The notes: a model not told the origin generated them from the letters alone. DNA of 38,354 bases from Bdellovibrionales bacterium (GCA_020434585.1 JAGRAN010000023.1:1-38354), one strand, 5' to 3'; positions 7,556 to 16,639 are shown, counted from the stretch's first letter. Program-made: numbers and translations.

Positions 7556-8451
7556 CTCGATTTACCAAATACCGCTAAAGCTGAAACCGCAATCGTTGAT
7601 CCAGTAAACTGTTCGAAGCTCAGGCTTTTCGCTCCCTGTTTGCGTTCGTCTGCAGTGACTGGAAAAACGAGCCAGCGACCGTTATACAGCCTGTCTGCCA
7701 GCCGAGTGATATTGCCCGACTGAATTTTGGACATCCGCCAGAAGGAATCTCCGTCAGTCATGAACAGCGCAACCGCAGTGGCGCTGTTGGGGGGAAACTT
7801 AATCGAAATTTCGCCAGAGCCGGCCGCATGCACAGCCCAACTAACCGGGCGCTGCCAGTTGTCGCTCGCACTAAAATTCGCAAAAGACAGAGATACGTCT
7901 GCGGCACTGCTGCGCGTAGTTACCTGTAATCCGGCCTTACCAAGCTCAGCGTGATAAAGGAGTTCGCCCAATCCACCCGATCGATCATTCAAAAATTGTT
8001 CGTAATTCTGCTGATCCGTCAGGGTGGGAGGTGTGGAATAAAACGAATAGCTGGTCTTAATCTCGCCCGCGCCAAAATATAGCAGCGCCGCCAATGCAGT
8101 CGCTGCAAGTAGGTCTGCGATGAGAGGTCGGTAATACGAAAGTAAGTGGCTCTGCTGATCAAGTCTGCCCTGGCCGCGCCGAGCAAGGCGAAGGACTTCG
8201 AGCAGCTGCAGTTTGTCTCGCCGGTCAATTTCAACGTTTGGCCGAGCAAGTCTGCTGATAGACTCTGCCGCACCGGGGACGGCGCGAATCGAATCTGACT
8301 GCAGGCCGCTTCCGCTGCTGTTGACGCTTTCGCCGCTTATTTCGCGAGCAGCGGTGTGCCAATACCGGTTTGAAGTGCTATCTAGACCCGCGCGGTGGAG
8401 CACAGCGGCAGAGCGAGCAAATTCGACTGTGCGACTTATGCTGTCGATCAT
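7552..8451 (-). CDS. Single-pass membrane protein of unknown function, paralogue of its upstream neighbour
   Basis: 299 residues: a soluble helical N-terminal part (1-105), one transmembrane helix (about 107-128), then a ~170-residue beta-rich part predicted outside the membrane. The last 45 residues (GRW-x3-P-x-T-x2-E-R-x-Q-G-x-K ... AVSALAVFG) align well with the next gene upstream. Weaker similarity also covers the middle (a D-G-S-(F/L) region) and the N-terminus. It starts with a 4-nt ATGA overlap and is last in the operon. No known family is recognised. Confidence 0.78.
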   Translation of the reverse strand: MIDSISRTVEFARSAAVLHRAGLDSTSNRYWHTAAREISGESVNSSGSGLQSDSIRAVPGAAESISRLARPNVEIDRRDKLQLLEVLRLARRGQGRLDQQSHLLSYYRPLIADLLAATALAALLYFGAGEIKTSYSFYSTPPTLTDQQNYEQFLNDRSGGLGELLYHAELGKAGLQVTTRSSAADVSLSFANFSASDNWQRPVSWAVHAAGSGEISIKFPPNSATAVALFMTDGDSFWRMSKIQSGNITRLADRLYNGRWLVFPVTADERKQGAKSLSFEQFTGSTIAVSALAVFGKSS

Positions 8452-9368
8452 AATTCAGGATCCTTCAGCCCGTTTAGCGCTACCGCGGAAACAGCGACAC
8501 CTCCCGCTGTTAGCGTCGTAAAATTTACCTTTTTGTATCCTTGGCGACGTTCTTTCTCCGTTAGGGGGATTCTGATCCAACGTCCATAATTGTCAGCCAA
8601 TAAGATCTGTCTAAAGTCATCCGACTCGATGAGTGAGCCCCGCGAATAGCGGTTAGCGCCCCAAGCAAAAACTGAAACAGCTTGCAGTGGTGAGCCTTGC
8701 GGAAATTTTAAACGCAAACTCCCATCGTGATCGGCGGTGATATAATGAGAAACAGCCAAAGGATTGCGCTGAATGATGCCAGGACGGACATAGAATCCGT
8801 TTACGGAGAGCTCGTACCGTTCCGGAAGCGAGAATCCGCGGTCTTCCGTAATCAGTTCACCGTTTTTGCCAAGAAATAGGACTGACATCAGATCGTCCAT
8901 TCCGGTATTGAAGAAATGCTCTTGCGCAACAGTTGGAGGGTCTTCACGGTGCTGCGATGTGAAAATCAGCATATGAGCAGAGCCGACTAATACGACCACA
9001 GTTAGTATTGCCGCGAGTGCCCGCAAAGCGCTGCTCCGGTCGATCCACTTCCGTCGCTTCAAGCCGTCGGCTAGCTGAGTCAGCATCGCGTAAGCATCGT
9101 ATAATCCGCGTCGAAAGTTTTTATGGTCGAGTTCGTTATGGCGAGGCGGTATCGTCGGCTGGGGAAACGCAATGCGGAGTCCGGCTTGAAGGCTCTTTTC
9201 GCTCTCATTGGCCGGCAGTGTGTGGGATCTCAAGAGCATTCTGCACAGTCTTACGCAGCGTCTGTAAGATTGCGCGGCTGCCTGGTCCAGACCGTTGTTG
9301 AGCAGAATCTCGGCGGCAAACGCTTCGCTTCTTGCAAGTTCTGCGGCAGCGGCAAATCTACTGTTCAT
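8448..9368 (-). CDS. Single-pass membrane protein of unknown function, first of two tandem paralogues
   Basis: 306 residues with the same architecture as the following gene. A helical N-terminal domain (1-110) begins with a pattern resembling HEPN/TPR-like bundles (ARSEAFAAEILLNNGLDQAA). One transmembrane helix follows (about 113-136), then an extracytoplasmic beta-rich domain containing ITADHDGSLRLKFPQGSP and ending NYGRWIRIPLTEKERRQG... AVSAVALNG. ATGA overlaps on both sides tie it to the glycosyltransferase upstream and the paralogue downstream. The position suggests that the pair acts in or on the glycan or lipid made by this operon. That is inference. Confidence 0.78.
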   Translation of the reverse strand: MNSRFAAAAELARSEAFAAEILLNNGLDQAAAQSYRRCVRLCRMLLRSHTLPANESEKSLQAGLRIAFPQPTIPPRHNELDHKNFRRGLYDAYAMLTQLADGLKRRKWIDRSSALRALAAILTVVVLVGSAHMLIFTSQHREDPPTVAQEHFFNTGMDDLMSVLFLGKNGELITEDRGFSLPERYELSVNGFYVRPGIIQRNPLAVSHYITADHDGSLRLKFPQGSPLQAVSVFAWGANRYSRGSLIESDDFRQILLADNYGRWIRIPLTEKERRQGYKKVNFTTLTAGGVAVSAVALNGLKDPEL

Positions 9369-10633
9369 GAGAGAGCTCCTCGGAGTCGAGTGCTTAACAG
9401 TAGATCAAACGAACACAATACCGGCATGGACAGGAGCATAATGTGAAACTGAAAGGGAACTAAGTATCTAGGCTGGCCCATGGAAACAAAGGCCATCGCG
9501 GCAATTCCCAGCAAGGGTATGGTGATGAAGCAAATTTGCCACGTCCACCTGCCGCGTCGAACAGCCAAAGCAAGACCCCAAGATCCCAAAATAAAAGAGA
9601 CCCAGCTCCAGATCCACGCGGACCAAGCCGCACTCTTCTCTTGCTGTTTCACGTCTCGCAGCGGCCAATAGAGCTCAGGCAGGAACAGTTCACGGATGTT
9701 GTTGAGGCTTCGAACCAACTGAATTAAAGGCTGGTCTGACCATAGTTTTAGTGTTGCACGTCGGAAGTAGTCGCGATCTAAAATCGATGCTCTGATTGCC
9801 ATCGGAGCAGACAATAGCTCATTAAAGTACGAATTATTATTATGAAAAAAGTAGAAGGTATTGCTGCTATCATCGTAGCAGCCAATTCCGCGGCGCTGTG
9901 ACTGACCGAGATACGAGTTGAACATATCGTTGGCGGCAACGGAGAGCATCGGTCGTCCGGCGATATTTGAGTTTATCGCGCTGATACTGACCACTGGCAG
10001 CGCAGCGCCAAACACGAATAACAAACTTAAGCGCCGCACGTGTCTAAATCGAGGGAGAAGCATGACTGCAACGGCACCAGCAGTAAACGCAAGGGCTTGG
10101 CCTTTAGTGATAATTGCAAATCCAAATAGCAAGCCTGAGACGTATATGGCTGTTCGACTTGGTTGCTTGGTGAGCGCATGCAGCAGCAGTAGCTGGCCAG
10201 ATGTTATGAGAAAAAGAAACAAAGGCTCCGCAACGTAGAAACTGACTAGTGCGACTCTAGGTAGAAACACGCTGAGGACGCTAGCTAGAACAAGAGCCGC
10301 TCGATTATTGGAAAAGAGCAGGACCGCGATTTGATACGAGAAAACATTCGCAGCTGTGAGGAATAGAATTTGGAGTAGGGCGATGGTGGCAAACCCGGCA
10401 GAATACCCAAACACTGCGAAAACTAATGCGAACAGATAATGAGTCCCAGGCGGATAGAACCTTTCGTAGGGTACGACCGAAGGTGCGCCAACTAAATCCC
10501 AAGCCCGTTCGATATAGCCGCGCATATCGGCGTAAACAGATTCGAGCGGGTGGTGAACGTAGTATACTTGATACGCAGCAGCCGCAAGCGACAGGACTGC
10601 GACAATGATAATGTGAACTCGGCATTCCCGCAT
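9365..10633 (-). CDS. GT-C-fold membrane glycosyltransferase (PMT/ArnT-like, GT39/83 type)
   Basis: About 422 residues from ATG at 10633, which has GAGG at good spacing; a TTG four codons upstream is also possible. There are 9-11 hydrophobic helices. The first large loop carries an acidic E-S-V-Y-A-D-M-R-G-Y with Asp36, and a Y-P-P-G-T-H segment follows, typical of GT-C enzymes that use polyprenyl-phosphate sugars as donors. The acceptor is unknown. It overlaps the next gene by ATGA and lies 39 nt after the DUF2304 gene. Together with the GT2 enzyme it forms a donor-synthesis and transfer pair. Confidence 0.8.
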   Translation of the reverse strand: MRECRVHIIIVAVLSLAAAAYQVYYVHHPLESVYADMRGYIERAWDLVGAPSVVPYERFYPPGTHYLFALVFAVFGYSAGFATIALLQILFLTAANVFSYQIAVLLFSNNRAALVLASVLSVFLPRVALVSFYVAEPLFLFLITSGQLLLLHALTKQPSRTAIYVSGLLFGFAIITKGQALAFTAGAVAVMLLPRFRHVRRLSLLFVFGAALPVVSISAINSNIAGRPMLSVAANDMFNSYLGQSQRRGIGCYDDSSNTFYFFHNNNSYFNELLSAPMAIRASILDRDYFRRATLKLWSDQPLIQLVRSLNNIRELFLPELYWPLRDVKQQEKSAAWSAWIWSWVSFILGSWGLALAVRRGRWTWQICFITIPLLGIAAMAFVSMGQPRYLVPFQFHIMLLSMPVLCSFDLLLSTRLRGALS

Positions 10634-10672
10634 TGGGGGCCTCAATTCGCTTCCATGCGTTTCAGGGTTGTA

Positions 10673-11011
10673 CTACCTTTTTTCCCCAGCCGGCTTTTTC
10701 ACCGTATTAATCGCAATCGAGCGGATAATCTCGGTTTGAACCTGCTTAGTTTTGCTGAGCTGGGTGTAAAGCAGAATTATGCAAAATAGGGTTCCAATTG
10801 CAAAGAGGTACAATACTAAATCGACCCCTCTGCCTACTCCCAGCATGTTGGCGACGGTTGTTGTTGAGTCTGGAAATAAGACGGCAAGAAACAGCAGTAA
10901 AAACACCACCAAGGCCGCAAAACGATCGAATAAAATAGAGCGAAAAAAACTAAGATAAGTCAGAAACGAACCAAAAAGGCCTAGGATCAGGATGATTTGG
11001 ATGCTGCTCAT
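10673..11011 (-). CDS. DUF2304 family small membrane protein
   Basis: 112 residues with three hydrophobic helices, the pattern L-G-V-G-R-G-V-D-L-V-L-Y-L and a charged C-terminal tail. This is the signature of DUF2304 proteins, which are commonly encoded directly after polyprenyl-phosphate GT2 glycosyltransferases and are thought to assist them. Its ATG overlaps the GT2 stop (ATGA). Confidence 0.85.
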   Translation of the reverse strand: MSSIQIILILGLFGSFLTYLSFFRSILFDRFAALVVFLLLFLAVLFPDSTTTVANMLGVGRGVDLVLYLFAIGTLFCIILLYTQLSKTKQVQTEIIRSIAINTVKKPAGEKR

Positions 11012-11727
11012 TTTTTAAACATCTCCATTACTGATTCCCAAGCAATGTTAAACGCGTTGGATAACCGCTGCCCCTTTTGTATCGAGTATTCTGTGTAGGT
11101 TATCGTGACAGGAACTTCCTTCATGCGAAGTTTGTTGCGAGAAATTTCAGTTAATATTTGAGTCGCATGAGCCATGCCGTTTTGAGTAATCGAAATAGCA
11201 GATGCCGCTTTGCGACTCATTGCACGAAATCCATTGTGTGTATCAGTTAGCGGTAGGCCTGAGGCAAGTCTGCTGAAGATGATAGCACAGCGCAGGACAA
11301 AATTCTTGGAGGTAGATATGCCAATTGCCGACCCACCTTCGATGAAACGGCTGCCCAACACAATGTCGCAGCTGTCGTCCAATAGCGGCTCTACTACACG
11401 GGATATTTCATCTGCGCAGTGTTGGCCATCTGCGTCGAAGGTAACTATGTAATCTGCCCCCGCAGAAAGCGCATAGCGAATACCGGTTTGCAGGGCCGCT
11501 CCTTGCCCAAGGTTGACCAGATGCCGGCATACGTGAGCATTGGCTGTGCTTAACTTAAGGCTTGCTTCTTCCGCGGAACCGTCATCGACAACTACTACTT
11601 GGTAGCCATGTTGAAGAACGCTGCGTACTACTGAAGGTAGTTGTGCACCCTCGTTATAGGCGGGGATTACGACCCACACTCCGGCAGCAAATTGTGGCTT
11701 GGCTTCAGGTTCCATTGCTTGTGTCAC
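11008..11727 (-). CDS. GT2 polyprenyl-phosphate glycosyltransferase (DPM/GtrB-like)
   Basis: 239 residues, a single GT-A domain. Motifs are VVIPAYNEG (19-27), VVVDDGS (45-51) and the metal/nucleotide-binding FDADGQH (97-103), followed by LGSRF and THNGFRA. It should transfer a sugar from a nucleotide donor to undecaprenyl phosphate on the cytoplasmic face. The start is GTG at 11727; an ATG at 11715 is an alternative. First gene of a five-gene operon with 4-nt overlaps or short gaps, divergent from the fused methyltransferase-like gene. Confidence 0.88.
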   Translation of the reverse strand: MTQAMEPEAKPQFAAGVWVVIPAYNEGAQLPSVVRSVLQHGYQVVVVDDGSAEEASLKLSTANAHVCRHLVNLGQGAALQTGIRYALSAGADYIVTFDADGQHCADEISRVVEPLLDDSCDIVLGSRFIEGGSAIGISTSKNFVLRCAIIFSRLASGLPLTDTHNGFRAMSRKAASAISITQNGMAHATQILTEISRNKLRMKEVPVTITYTEYSIQKGQRLSNAFNIAWESVMEMFKK

Positions 11728-11922
11728 TGTGCGCAGCTGTCTGCTATTTTTGATGCGTCGAAGCCGGCGGTGGTTCGTTTGTAAGTATAGTGATTTTCAA
11801 CAGTTATGGCTGTAGGCAGCGGATCCACAAGATGATTTGACGGCGGTGCGTAGAATTGAGGTAAAAGTAATTAGTATTATTCATCATTTATGGTACGACC
11901 GGGCATCTGGGGAGACGGCAGC

Positions 11923-13749
11923 ATGCTGCGCAGAATAGCACTGTTAAGCATATTGTTTTTGTCGGTTTTTGTCCCACAATGCCATGCCAGTGACATCGCG
12001 TTTTCTATGAACGTGGTTGCCCAGGAAGACTCAGTTCGCGTCTCGTACCGCAATACAGGGTCAGATCCGACTTCCAAAACTCGCGTTACCCTGGAGCTCG
12101 CAGGCAAAACTTATGACTCCGGCCCGCAGGGAACGCTCCCTCCAGGAGCATCGGGGAAAGTTGAGTTTAAAGTCGAGTTTCCTCCAGTTGCCGGCAGCTA
12201 TCCGCTAATTGCTCGGTTGTTGTACGACAATGACGGAAAAACCGTTTCAGTAATCAATGCTGGTTATTTCAATTACAGGGACAAAGTCACCCCGACGGTT
12301 ACGCGCAGTATTTCGGACATTGTTGTTCGCGGGACTACTTCGTTCTTTGTTCCTCGGCAAAGCGACTACGAGCTTTCGCTAGTTTTACCGCAGGGAGTGC
12401 AAATTAGTAATAAAACTGAGTCACAGCACGGGACGGTATTTGAACTCAGCAATCAGCTTCAAGGATTTTCCCTTAATTCACCTTATTACGCGGTGTATCA
12501 AACCAAAGACGGTGTGAAGCCGCATGGGACTGCAATCGTCGCTGCTAGACTGACAACACAGGATGTAGAGAAAAGGAATTCAGTCATTCCAGCTTGGCTT
12601 TATCCGCTTGCGGCGTTCGTAGGGCTGTTGGCGACGGCCTTGCTGCGAAAGCGCTTCCCCAAACAAGAAGACCTACTCAGCGAAACTCAAATCGCTGCTT
12701 TGCGCTGGACATTTAGCGTATTTATTGTCTCGAGTTTGTACAGCATATTTTATTTTGCACATATTCTGCCAGACACTCTTCTTGCAGAAGTCGGCGCGCT
12801 GAACCTTCGCGAAACGTCCGGTGGACGATACGCAATTCTAGTCCTGGAGACGTTATTGAAGTGGATGTATTTTGACGGAGGTAATTATGATTACTTTGCA
12901 AAGTACGTCGCTGACCCGCTGTATGCTTATATGCTGCTGGGTAACTTCTTTGTACTGCGTTGGATTATTAAGCCACAGCCCTCTACGGACAAATACTGGC
13001 ATTTAATGACATCCGTGCTGTCGCTTGGAAGCCTCTCGAAGAAAGGAGTTTTCTGGTCAAAGTATTCGAAGGTTGCGGTGCTGACGCTGATGGTAAAGGC
13101 TTTTTATGTGCCGATGCTCTCTAGCTGGATGATTAACGATATCTTTCACCAAGGTTATTTGACCCGGTCTTTTCAGTGGGAATTTTTCTCTATACAACGT
13201 TACGTCGTTGCCGGCCTTATCCTCATCGACGTTAGCGTATTTGCGTTTGGTTATTTGGTTGAGTTGCCTCAGCTGAAGAATCAGATTCGTTCGGTGGAGC
13301 CCACGGTGCTTGGCTGGGTTGTTTGTATCATGTGCTATCCGCCTTTTAACACTTTTACGTTTATCCCGTTTGATAAGCCGCTGCACGAACATTGGGGATC
13401 GCCGAGCGAGTTCGAGCGCTATCTAGCATTCACGTTGATAGCACTGCTTTGGGGAATATACTGTTGGGCGACGATTGCGCTTGGACCGAAAGCCTCTAAC
13501 TTAACCAATCGGGGAACAGTCGACTCAGGGCCGTACGCTTATATTCGTCACCCGGCGTATGTCTCGAAAGTTGGACTATGGATAGTTTCGAGTTGGTTTC
13601 TCGGGGAGAAGCACTTTTTTCTGATAGTCGCACTTGTGACAGTTTATGGTCTACGCGCATGGACTGAAGAACGCCATCTCTCGCAAGATCCCGATTATCA
13701 GGCCTACAAGAAGAAGGTTCCCTGGAAAATGATTCCCCGATTTTTTTAG
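11923..13749 (+). CDS. Secreted domain fused to isoprenylcysteine carboxylmethyltransferase-like membrane protein
   Basis: I take ATG 11923, which follows GGGGAG at 8-nt spacing and begins a good signal peptide (MLRRIALLSILFLSVFVPQCHA); an ATG 33 nt upstream is in frame. The protein has 608 residues. Residues ~24-210 are an extracytoplasmic beta-sandwich-like region of unknown family. Then come about 8 membrane helices. The C-terminus has the ICMT/PEMT signature: GPYAYIRHPAYVSK (536-549) and an E-E-R-H (582-585) ... D-P-D-Y-Q-A-Y-K-K-K-V-P-W element that binds S-adenosylmethionine in this superfamily. A SAM-dependent methylation at the membrane is likely; the substrate is unknown. Bacterial relatives are usually near 200 residues, so this is an enlarged fusion. 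Confidence 0.8.
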   Translation: MLRRIALLSILFLSVFVPQCHASDIAFSMNVVAQEDSVRVSYRNTGSDPTSKTRVTLELAGKTYDSGPQGTLPPGASGKVEFKVEFPPVAGSYPLIARLLYDNDGKTVSVINAGYFNYRDKVTPTVTRSISDIVVRGTTSFFVPRQSDYELSLVLPQGVQISNKTESQHGTVFELSNQLQGFSLNSPYYAVYQTKDGVKPHGTAIVAARLTTQDVEKRNSVIPAWLYPLAAFVGLLATALLRKRFPKQEDLLSETQIAALRWTFSVFIVSSLYSIFYFAHILPDTLLAEVGALNLRETSGGRYAILVLETLLKWMYFDGGNYDYFAKYVADPLYAYMLLGNFFVLRWIIKPQPSTDKYWHLMTSVLSLGSLSKKGVFWSKYSKVAVLTLMVKAFYVPMLSSWMINDIFHQGYLTRSFQWEFFSIQRYVVAGLILIDVSVFAFGYLVELPQLKNQIRSVEPTVLGWVVCIMCYPPFNTFTFIPFDKPLHEHWGSPSEFERYLAFTLIALLWGIYCWATIALGPKASNLTNRGTVDSGPYAYIRHPAYVSKVGLWIVSSWFLGEKHFFLIVALVTVYGLRAWTEERHLSQDPDYQAYKKKVPWKMIPRFF

Positions 13750-13851
13750 ATACGGGGGGAGTCCGTCGCAGCTCAACACTACCAGCAACCGTTATGGGTT
13801 GTGGAGGCGCTGCGCTAACGAGCGGCATCCCCCATCCTTGCATCCCCTAAA

Positions 13852-14730
13852 CTATCTCAGGTCCTTCGCCTCGCGGACGACGTCCTTCGACAGTTGACGC
13901 AGTGCCCACAGAGCGCCGAGAGCCCAGAAGACCCTCATGTACTCTGCGTGACTCTTGCCGCTGCACTCTCGCTCTAGCCGCTTGTACTCCTTGTCGCCAA
14001 GCACCTCGGGGCGGTACAGCCAATGCTGAACCAGTTCCGCCCGTCGAGTGTCGGTTTGGTGGAGCACCTGGATCTGCTGGGGTAGACCGTGATCGCCGAT
14101 TGCGCCGTGGGGAGTTGTCATCCCGCAGGCGAATCGCGACCGGTTATCCCAGATCCAAAGTGCAGCTTCGGCATAGAACGCGAACTGCCGGTTCAACTGA
14201 AACTGCTTCCCCGCGAGCGCGCGCCGATCGTAACGGCGTCCGACCTCGTGGTGAAACGTTTCCACCGACATCCCCCGCGTTATCGCGCTGGCAAGATCGG
14301 CAACGCCGAAACGCCGCATTGTCTCCATCACCATGTGCGCGAACGAGGGATCGTTCGCGGCGGCGTTCATCATGGAGCCGAGGCCCCACATCGTGACGAT
14401 GCCGAATTCGTGCATCGTCAAGCCGCGGTAATGGGTGACTATCGGCGCCGTCTGCAGTCCGCTGAGTCCTAGCGCCGTGGCGCAGACTGACGCGATTTCC
14501 GCCTTCTCTGCGAGAAGCGCGTCGCACAGCAAACCGTAGGCAGGCGTACCAATCTGAGCCAAGATCGCTGACAGAGCGAACCGATACGTCTCGTGCGACG
14601 GTTGTCCGGCTGTCCGAAGAACGACTTGCGCGGCAAAGGCGCCGTGCGCGACGAACTCAGCGAGTCTTGGATGCGACGGGGGGTGGGGAGCAGCAAGGAT
14701 CTGCCTTAGCAGCAGCTCCGGACTACTCAT
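13852..14730 (-). CDS. Uncharacterised GC-rich gene, helical protein
   Basis: 292 residues, starting ATG after an excellent AGGAGG at 7-8 nt. It is predicted soluble and mostly helical. The alanine-rich helix pairs in the first half (for example L-A-E-F-V-A-H-G-A-F-A-A-Q-V-V-L) resemble HEAT-like repeats. The second half has W and R/H-rich stretches (ALWIWDNRSRF, VQHWLYRPE). No catalytic motif is recognised. GC-ending codons set it apart from both neighbours, which suggests recent acquisition. It stands alone, convergent with the methyltransferase-like gene. Confidence 0.68.
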   Translation of the reverse strand: MSSPELLLRQILAAPHPPSHPRLAEFVAHGAFAAQVVLRTAGQPSHETYRFALSAILAQIGTPAYGLLCDALLAEKAEIASVCATALGLSGLQTAPIVTHYRGLTMHEFGIVTMWGLGSMMNAAANDPSFAHMVMETMRRFGVADLASAITRGMSVETFHHEVGRRYDRRALAGKQFQLNRQFAFYAEAALWIWDNRSRFACGMTTPHGAIGDHGLPQQIQVLHQTDTRRAELVQHWLYRPEVLGDKEYKRLERECSGKSHAEYMRVFWALGALWALRQLSKDVVREAKDLR

Positions 14731-15067
14731 GCTTTCCTCCTATTGGAAGGATTCAGGGATTAGGAACAACACCGTCTCTGCGTCATGGCTAGCAAAACCA
14801 CGGCTGTCCCGTTCAAAGGCGCACCACAATGCAACTTTGAATGAGACAACCAAAAACCTGTAAGCTGCGACAGCTCCCTCTGGCAGCTCGCGGCTGACAG
14901 AGGTAACGTGTCGTCGTTCTACACGTAAATCGAGTAATTCAAAGACCGAACAAGTCCAACGGCAGATTTCTGCCGGTGGTAATATTTTGGATAACTCGGT
15001 AAATTCTGTGACTATTATTCGTTCCGGAATTTTGGGGATGCATGGACTGCGACCGCGTAGGTAAGGT
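14731..15067. other. 337-nt intergenic region between divergent genes
   Basis: This should hold promoters for the leftward GC-rich gene and the rightward TPR-like gene. A small hairpin (CGGCAGA/TCTGCCG, 14960-14975) and a partly paired stretch near 14876-14900 are visible. I see no coding sequence or clear promoter hexamers. Confidence 0.5.
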
Positions 15068-15658
15068 GTGAGAATCGCTTCGTTTTTTGGTGTCGGGGGA
15101 TGCGAACTGCGTTTCGCTGCGGCTGATGCAGTGCGACGTGCGAGGCAAGCTGCCCATCGTGCGGTCTCGAGCCGCCAGCTTGATGCGGAGCGTCGCGTGC
15201 AGCTTAGGCGCTTGTTGATTGCTGTGCCGAACTGGTCCCGTGGTCACGTGCTGCTTGCTAGAGCTGAAATAAGTCTGATGCTGCTGAGCTCTGAGGGGCT
15301 GAATCATCGACTGAAACGGGCTGTGCTGGCGTCTTGTCAGGCTGTGAAAGTGCTTAGCGGCAAGTCCGATTTTATGGGCGAAGTTGAGGCTTACGAACAG
15401 CTGGTGCAGGCCCTTGCTGCGTCGGCTGTGCATCGCAGCGCTGCTGCTTTGGACGCGTATATCGCGTTCATCTCTACTGGACGGCGTTGCCCCGGAGTGC
15501 CTCGGGCGCTTCTAGCAGAAGCGGCAGAGCGGGCTGCTGCGGCAGCTGCTTCGCTGGGGGACAAGGCTCGAGCATCAGCCCTGCTAGCCGCGGTCCCAGA
15601 GGAAAATCTAAGTTCCGAAGCCCGCTTGCTGCTTGGACACTTGCGCGGAACAGCCTGA
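15068..15658 (+). CDS. Ala-rich helical (TPR-like) protein of unknown function
   Basis: 196 residues, starting at GTG immediately after an in-frame stop; no strong ribosome binding site is seen. The sequence is helix after helix and rich in Ala, Arg and Leu. Pairs such as PNWSRGHVLLARAEISLMLL and AAAAAASLGDKARASALLAAV look like degenerate TPR units. There is no signal peptide. A strong hairpin terminator directly after the stop supports it as a real transcription unit. Function unknown. Confidence 0.6.
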   Translation: MRIASFFGVGGCELRFAAADAVRRARQAAHRAVSSRQLDAERRVQLRRLLIAVPNWSRGHVLLARAEISLMLLSSEGLNHRLKRAVLASCQAVKVLSGKSDFMGEVEAYEQLVQALAASAVHRSAAALDAYIAFISTGRRCPGVPRALLAEAAERAAAAAASLGDKARASALLAAVPEENLSSEARLLLGHLRGTA

Positions 15659-15661
15659 TTT

Positions 15662-15704
15662 AAGGTCGTAATTGCAGCAACTTACGACTTTCTCGATTAT
15701 TTTT
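15662..15704 (+). terminator. Rho-independent terminator
   Basis: AAGGTCGTAA (15662-15671) pairs with TTACGACTTT (15682-15691) through 10 bp with one G-U, around a 10-nt loop. A T-rich CTCGATTATTTTT tail follows. It lies 4 nt after the preceding stop codon. Confidence 0.7.
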
Positions 15705-15798
15705 CAGATTTTTTGAAGCAATATCACGGATCGGACTGATTAGTTGGAGGAAGGGGGAGTTTGTTCGATGCTGCGGGTTTTTTTGGGGTTACATAACG

Positions 15799-16539
15799 AT
15801 GATGAAGACAATTTATTACAGCCTTCTACTTTTAGTCTTAACAGCTAGTCCGTGCTTCGCTCAGGGCTTATCTCAAATCGATTTTGACGGGCGTGCTAGT
15901 GCCAGACTTGCACTAGATGGAAAGGCGGATGCCAAGCTTATTGTGCCAAAGCCGGATCAGTCTCAGAAGCCGGCTACCGCAAAAGTTATTACGTCAGTTC
16001 AGGACTTGAAGGAGCAGGTTGAGTCTAGTGCTCAAGCCGTCAGTCCCGAAACAGTTTCAATTTCGGCTGCGGCCACCCGCGCCGCACCTAGGGCGCGCTT
16101 GAAACCTGTCAGCTGGCCACAGGGCGTTGTTGGCAATCATTTTATTACTCCCAGCCTTAAGGGTGTTCTAACCGATGACCAGAAAGGCTATCAGCACTGG
16201 GTAACCAGCAAGCACGCGTGGAAGAAGCAGGCGAAAAAAAGCTGCGGCGAGCCGTTAAACGAAGCTGAAGCGCTTGTAAAGTCAGAGGCTGTTCGTGAAG
16301 TCCTTTTTCGCTTTAGTGGAAATGAAGAGTTTGCGTCCAGTCAATGCAGTGGAAAATGTGAGCGCGAAGGATACGAGCACACCTTAACGGGCGTTAGTTT
16401 TAACAACCTCAAGGGCGGCACGTTTAAGTTTGTCGAATCGAAGAACGAGTGTCGCTACCGTTTGACAAAACATTCCGGCAAAAAATGGGAAGTACTTCAG
16501 CCGACTCGCGTCTCCTGCGCTTGTTTGCCCACTAAGTAA
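15799..16539 (+). CDS. Secreted protein of unknown function
   Basis: 246 residues (247 codons with stop). The N-terminus MMKTIYYSLLLLVLTASPCFA is a clear Sec signal peptide, probably cleaved before Gln. The mature part begins with a low-complexity D/K/A segment, then a proline/arginine linker. A ~115-residue C-terminal domain with six cysteines follows, in pairs such as S-S-Q-C-S-G-K-C and V-S-C-A-C, suggesting disulfides in the periplasm. Two adjacent ATG codons could start it; the Shine-Dalgarno is weak. No family recognised. It precedes the Cys-rich gene by about 100 nt. Confidence 0.7.
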   Translation: MMKTIYYSLLLLVLTASPCFAQGLSQIDFDGRASARLALDGKADAKLIVPKPDQSQKPATAKVITSVQDLKEQVESSAQAVSPETVSISAAATRAAPRARLKPVSWPQGVVGNHFITPSLKGVLTDDQKGYQHWVTSKHAWKKQAKKSCGEPLNEAEALVKSEAVREVLFRFSGNEEFASSQCSGKCEREGYEHTLTGVSFNNLKGGTFKFVESKNECRYRLTKHSGKKWEVLQPTRVSCACLPTK

Positions 16540-16639
16540 GCTCGCATAATAGCGAATTCCCGGCTCAACACCTTGCGCCCTTGGCGCGTAATCGGCACAA
16601 TATCCGACTGAGAATTCTCTCGAAAAGGAATTTCAGCTG

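Noticed and set aside
13496..13843. 115-codon minus-strand ORF at the end of the methyltransferase-like gene
   Set aside because: It overlaps the conserved catalytic C-terminus of that gene and its translation shows no structure.
14939..15433. 164-codon minus-strand ORF
   Set aside because: It overlaps the plus-strand TPR-like gene, is rich in S/H/Q/R without domains, and the plus-strand gene has a terminator right after it.
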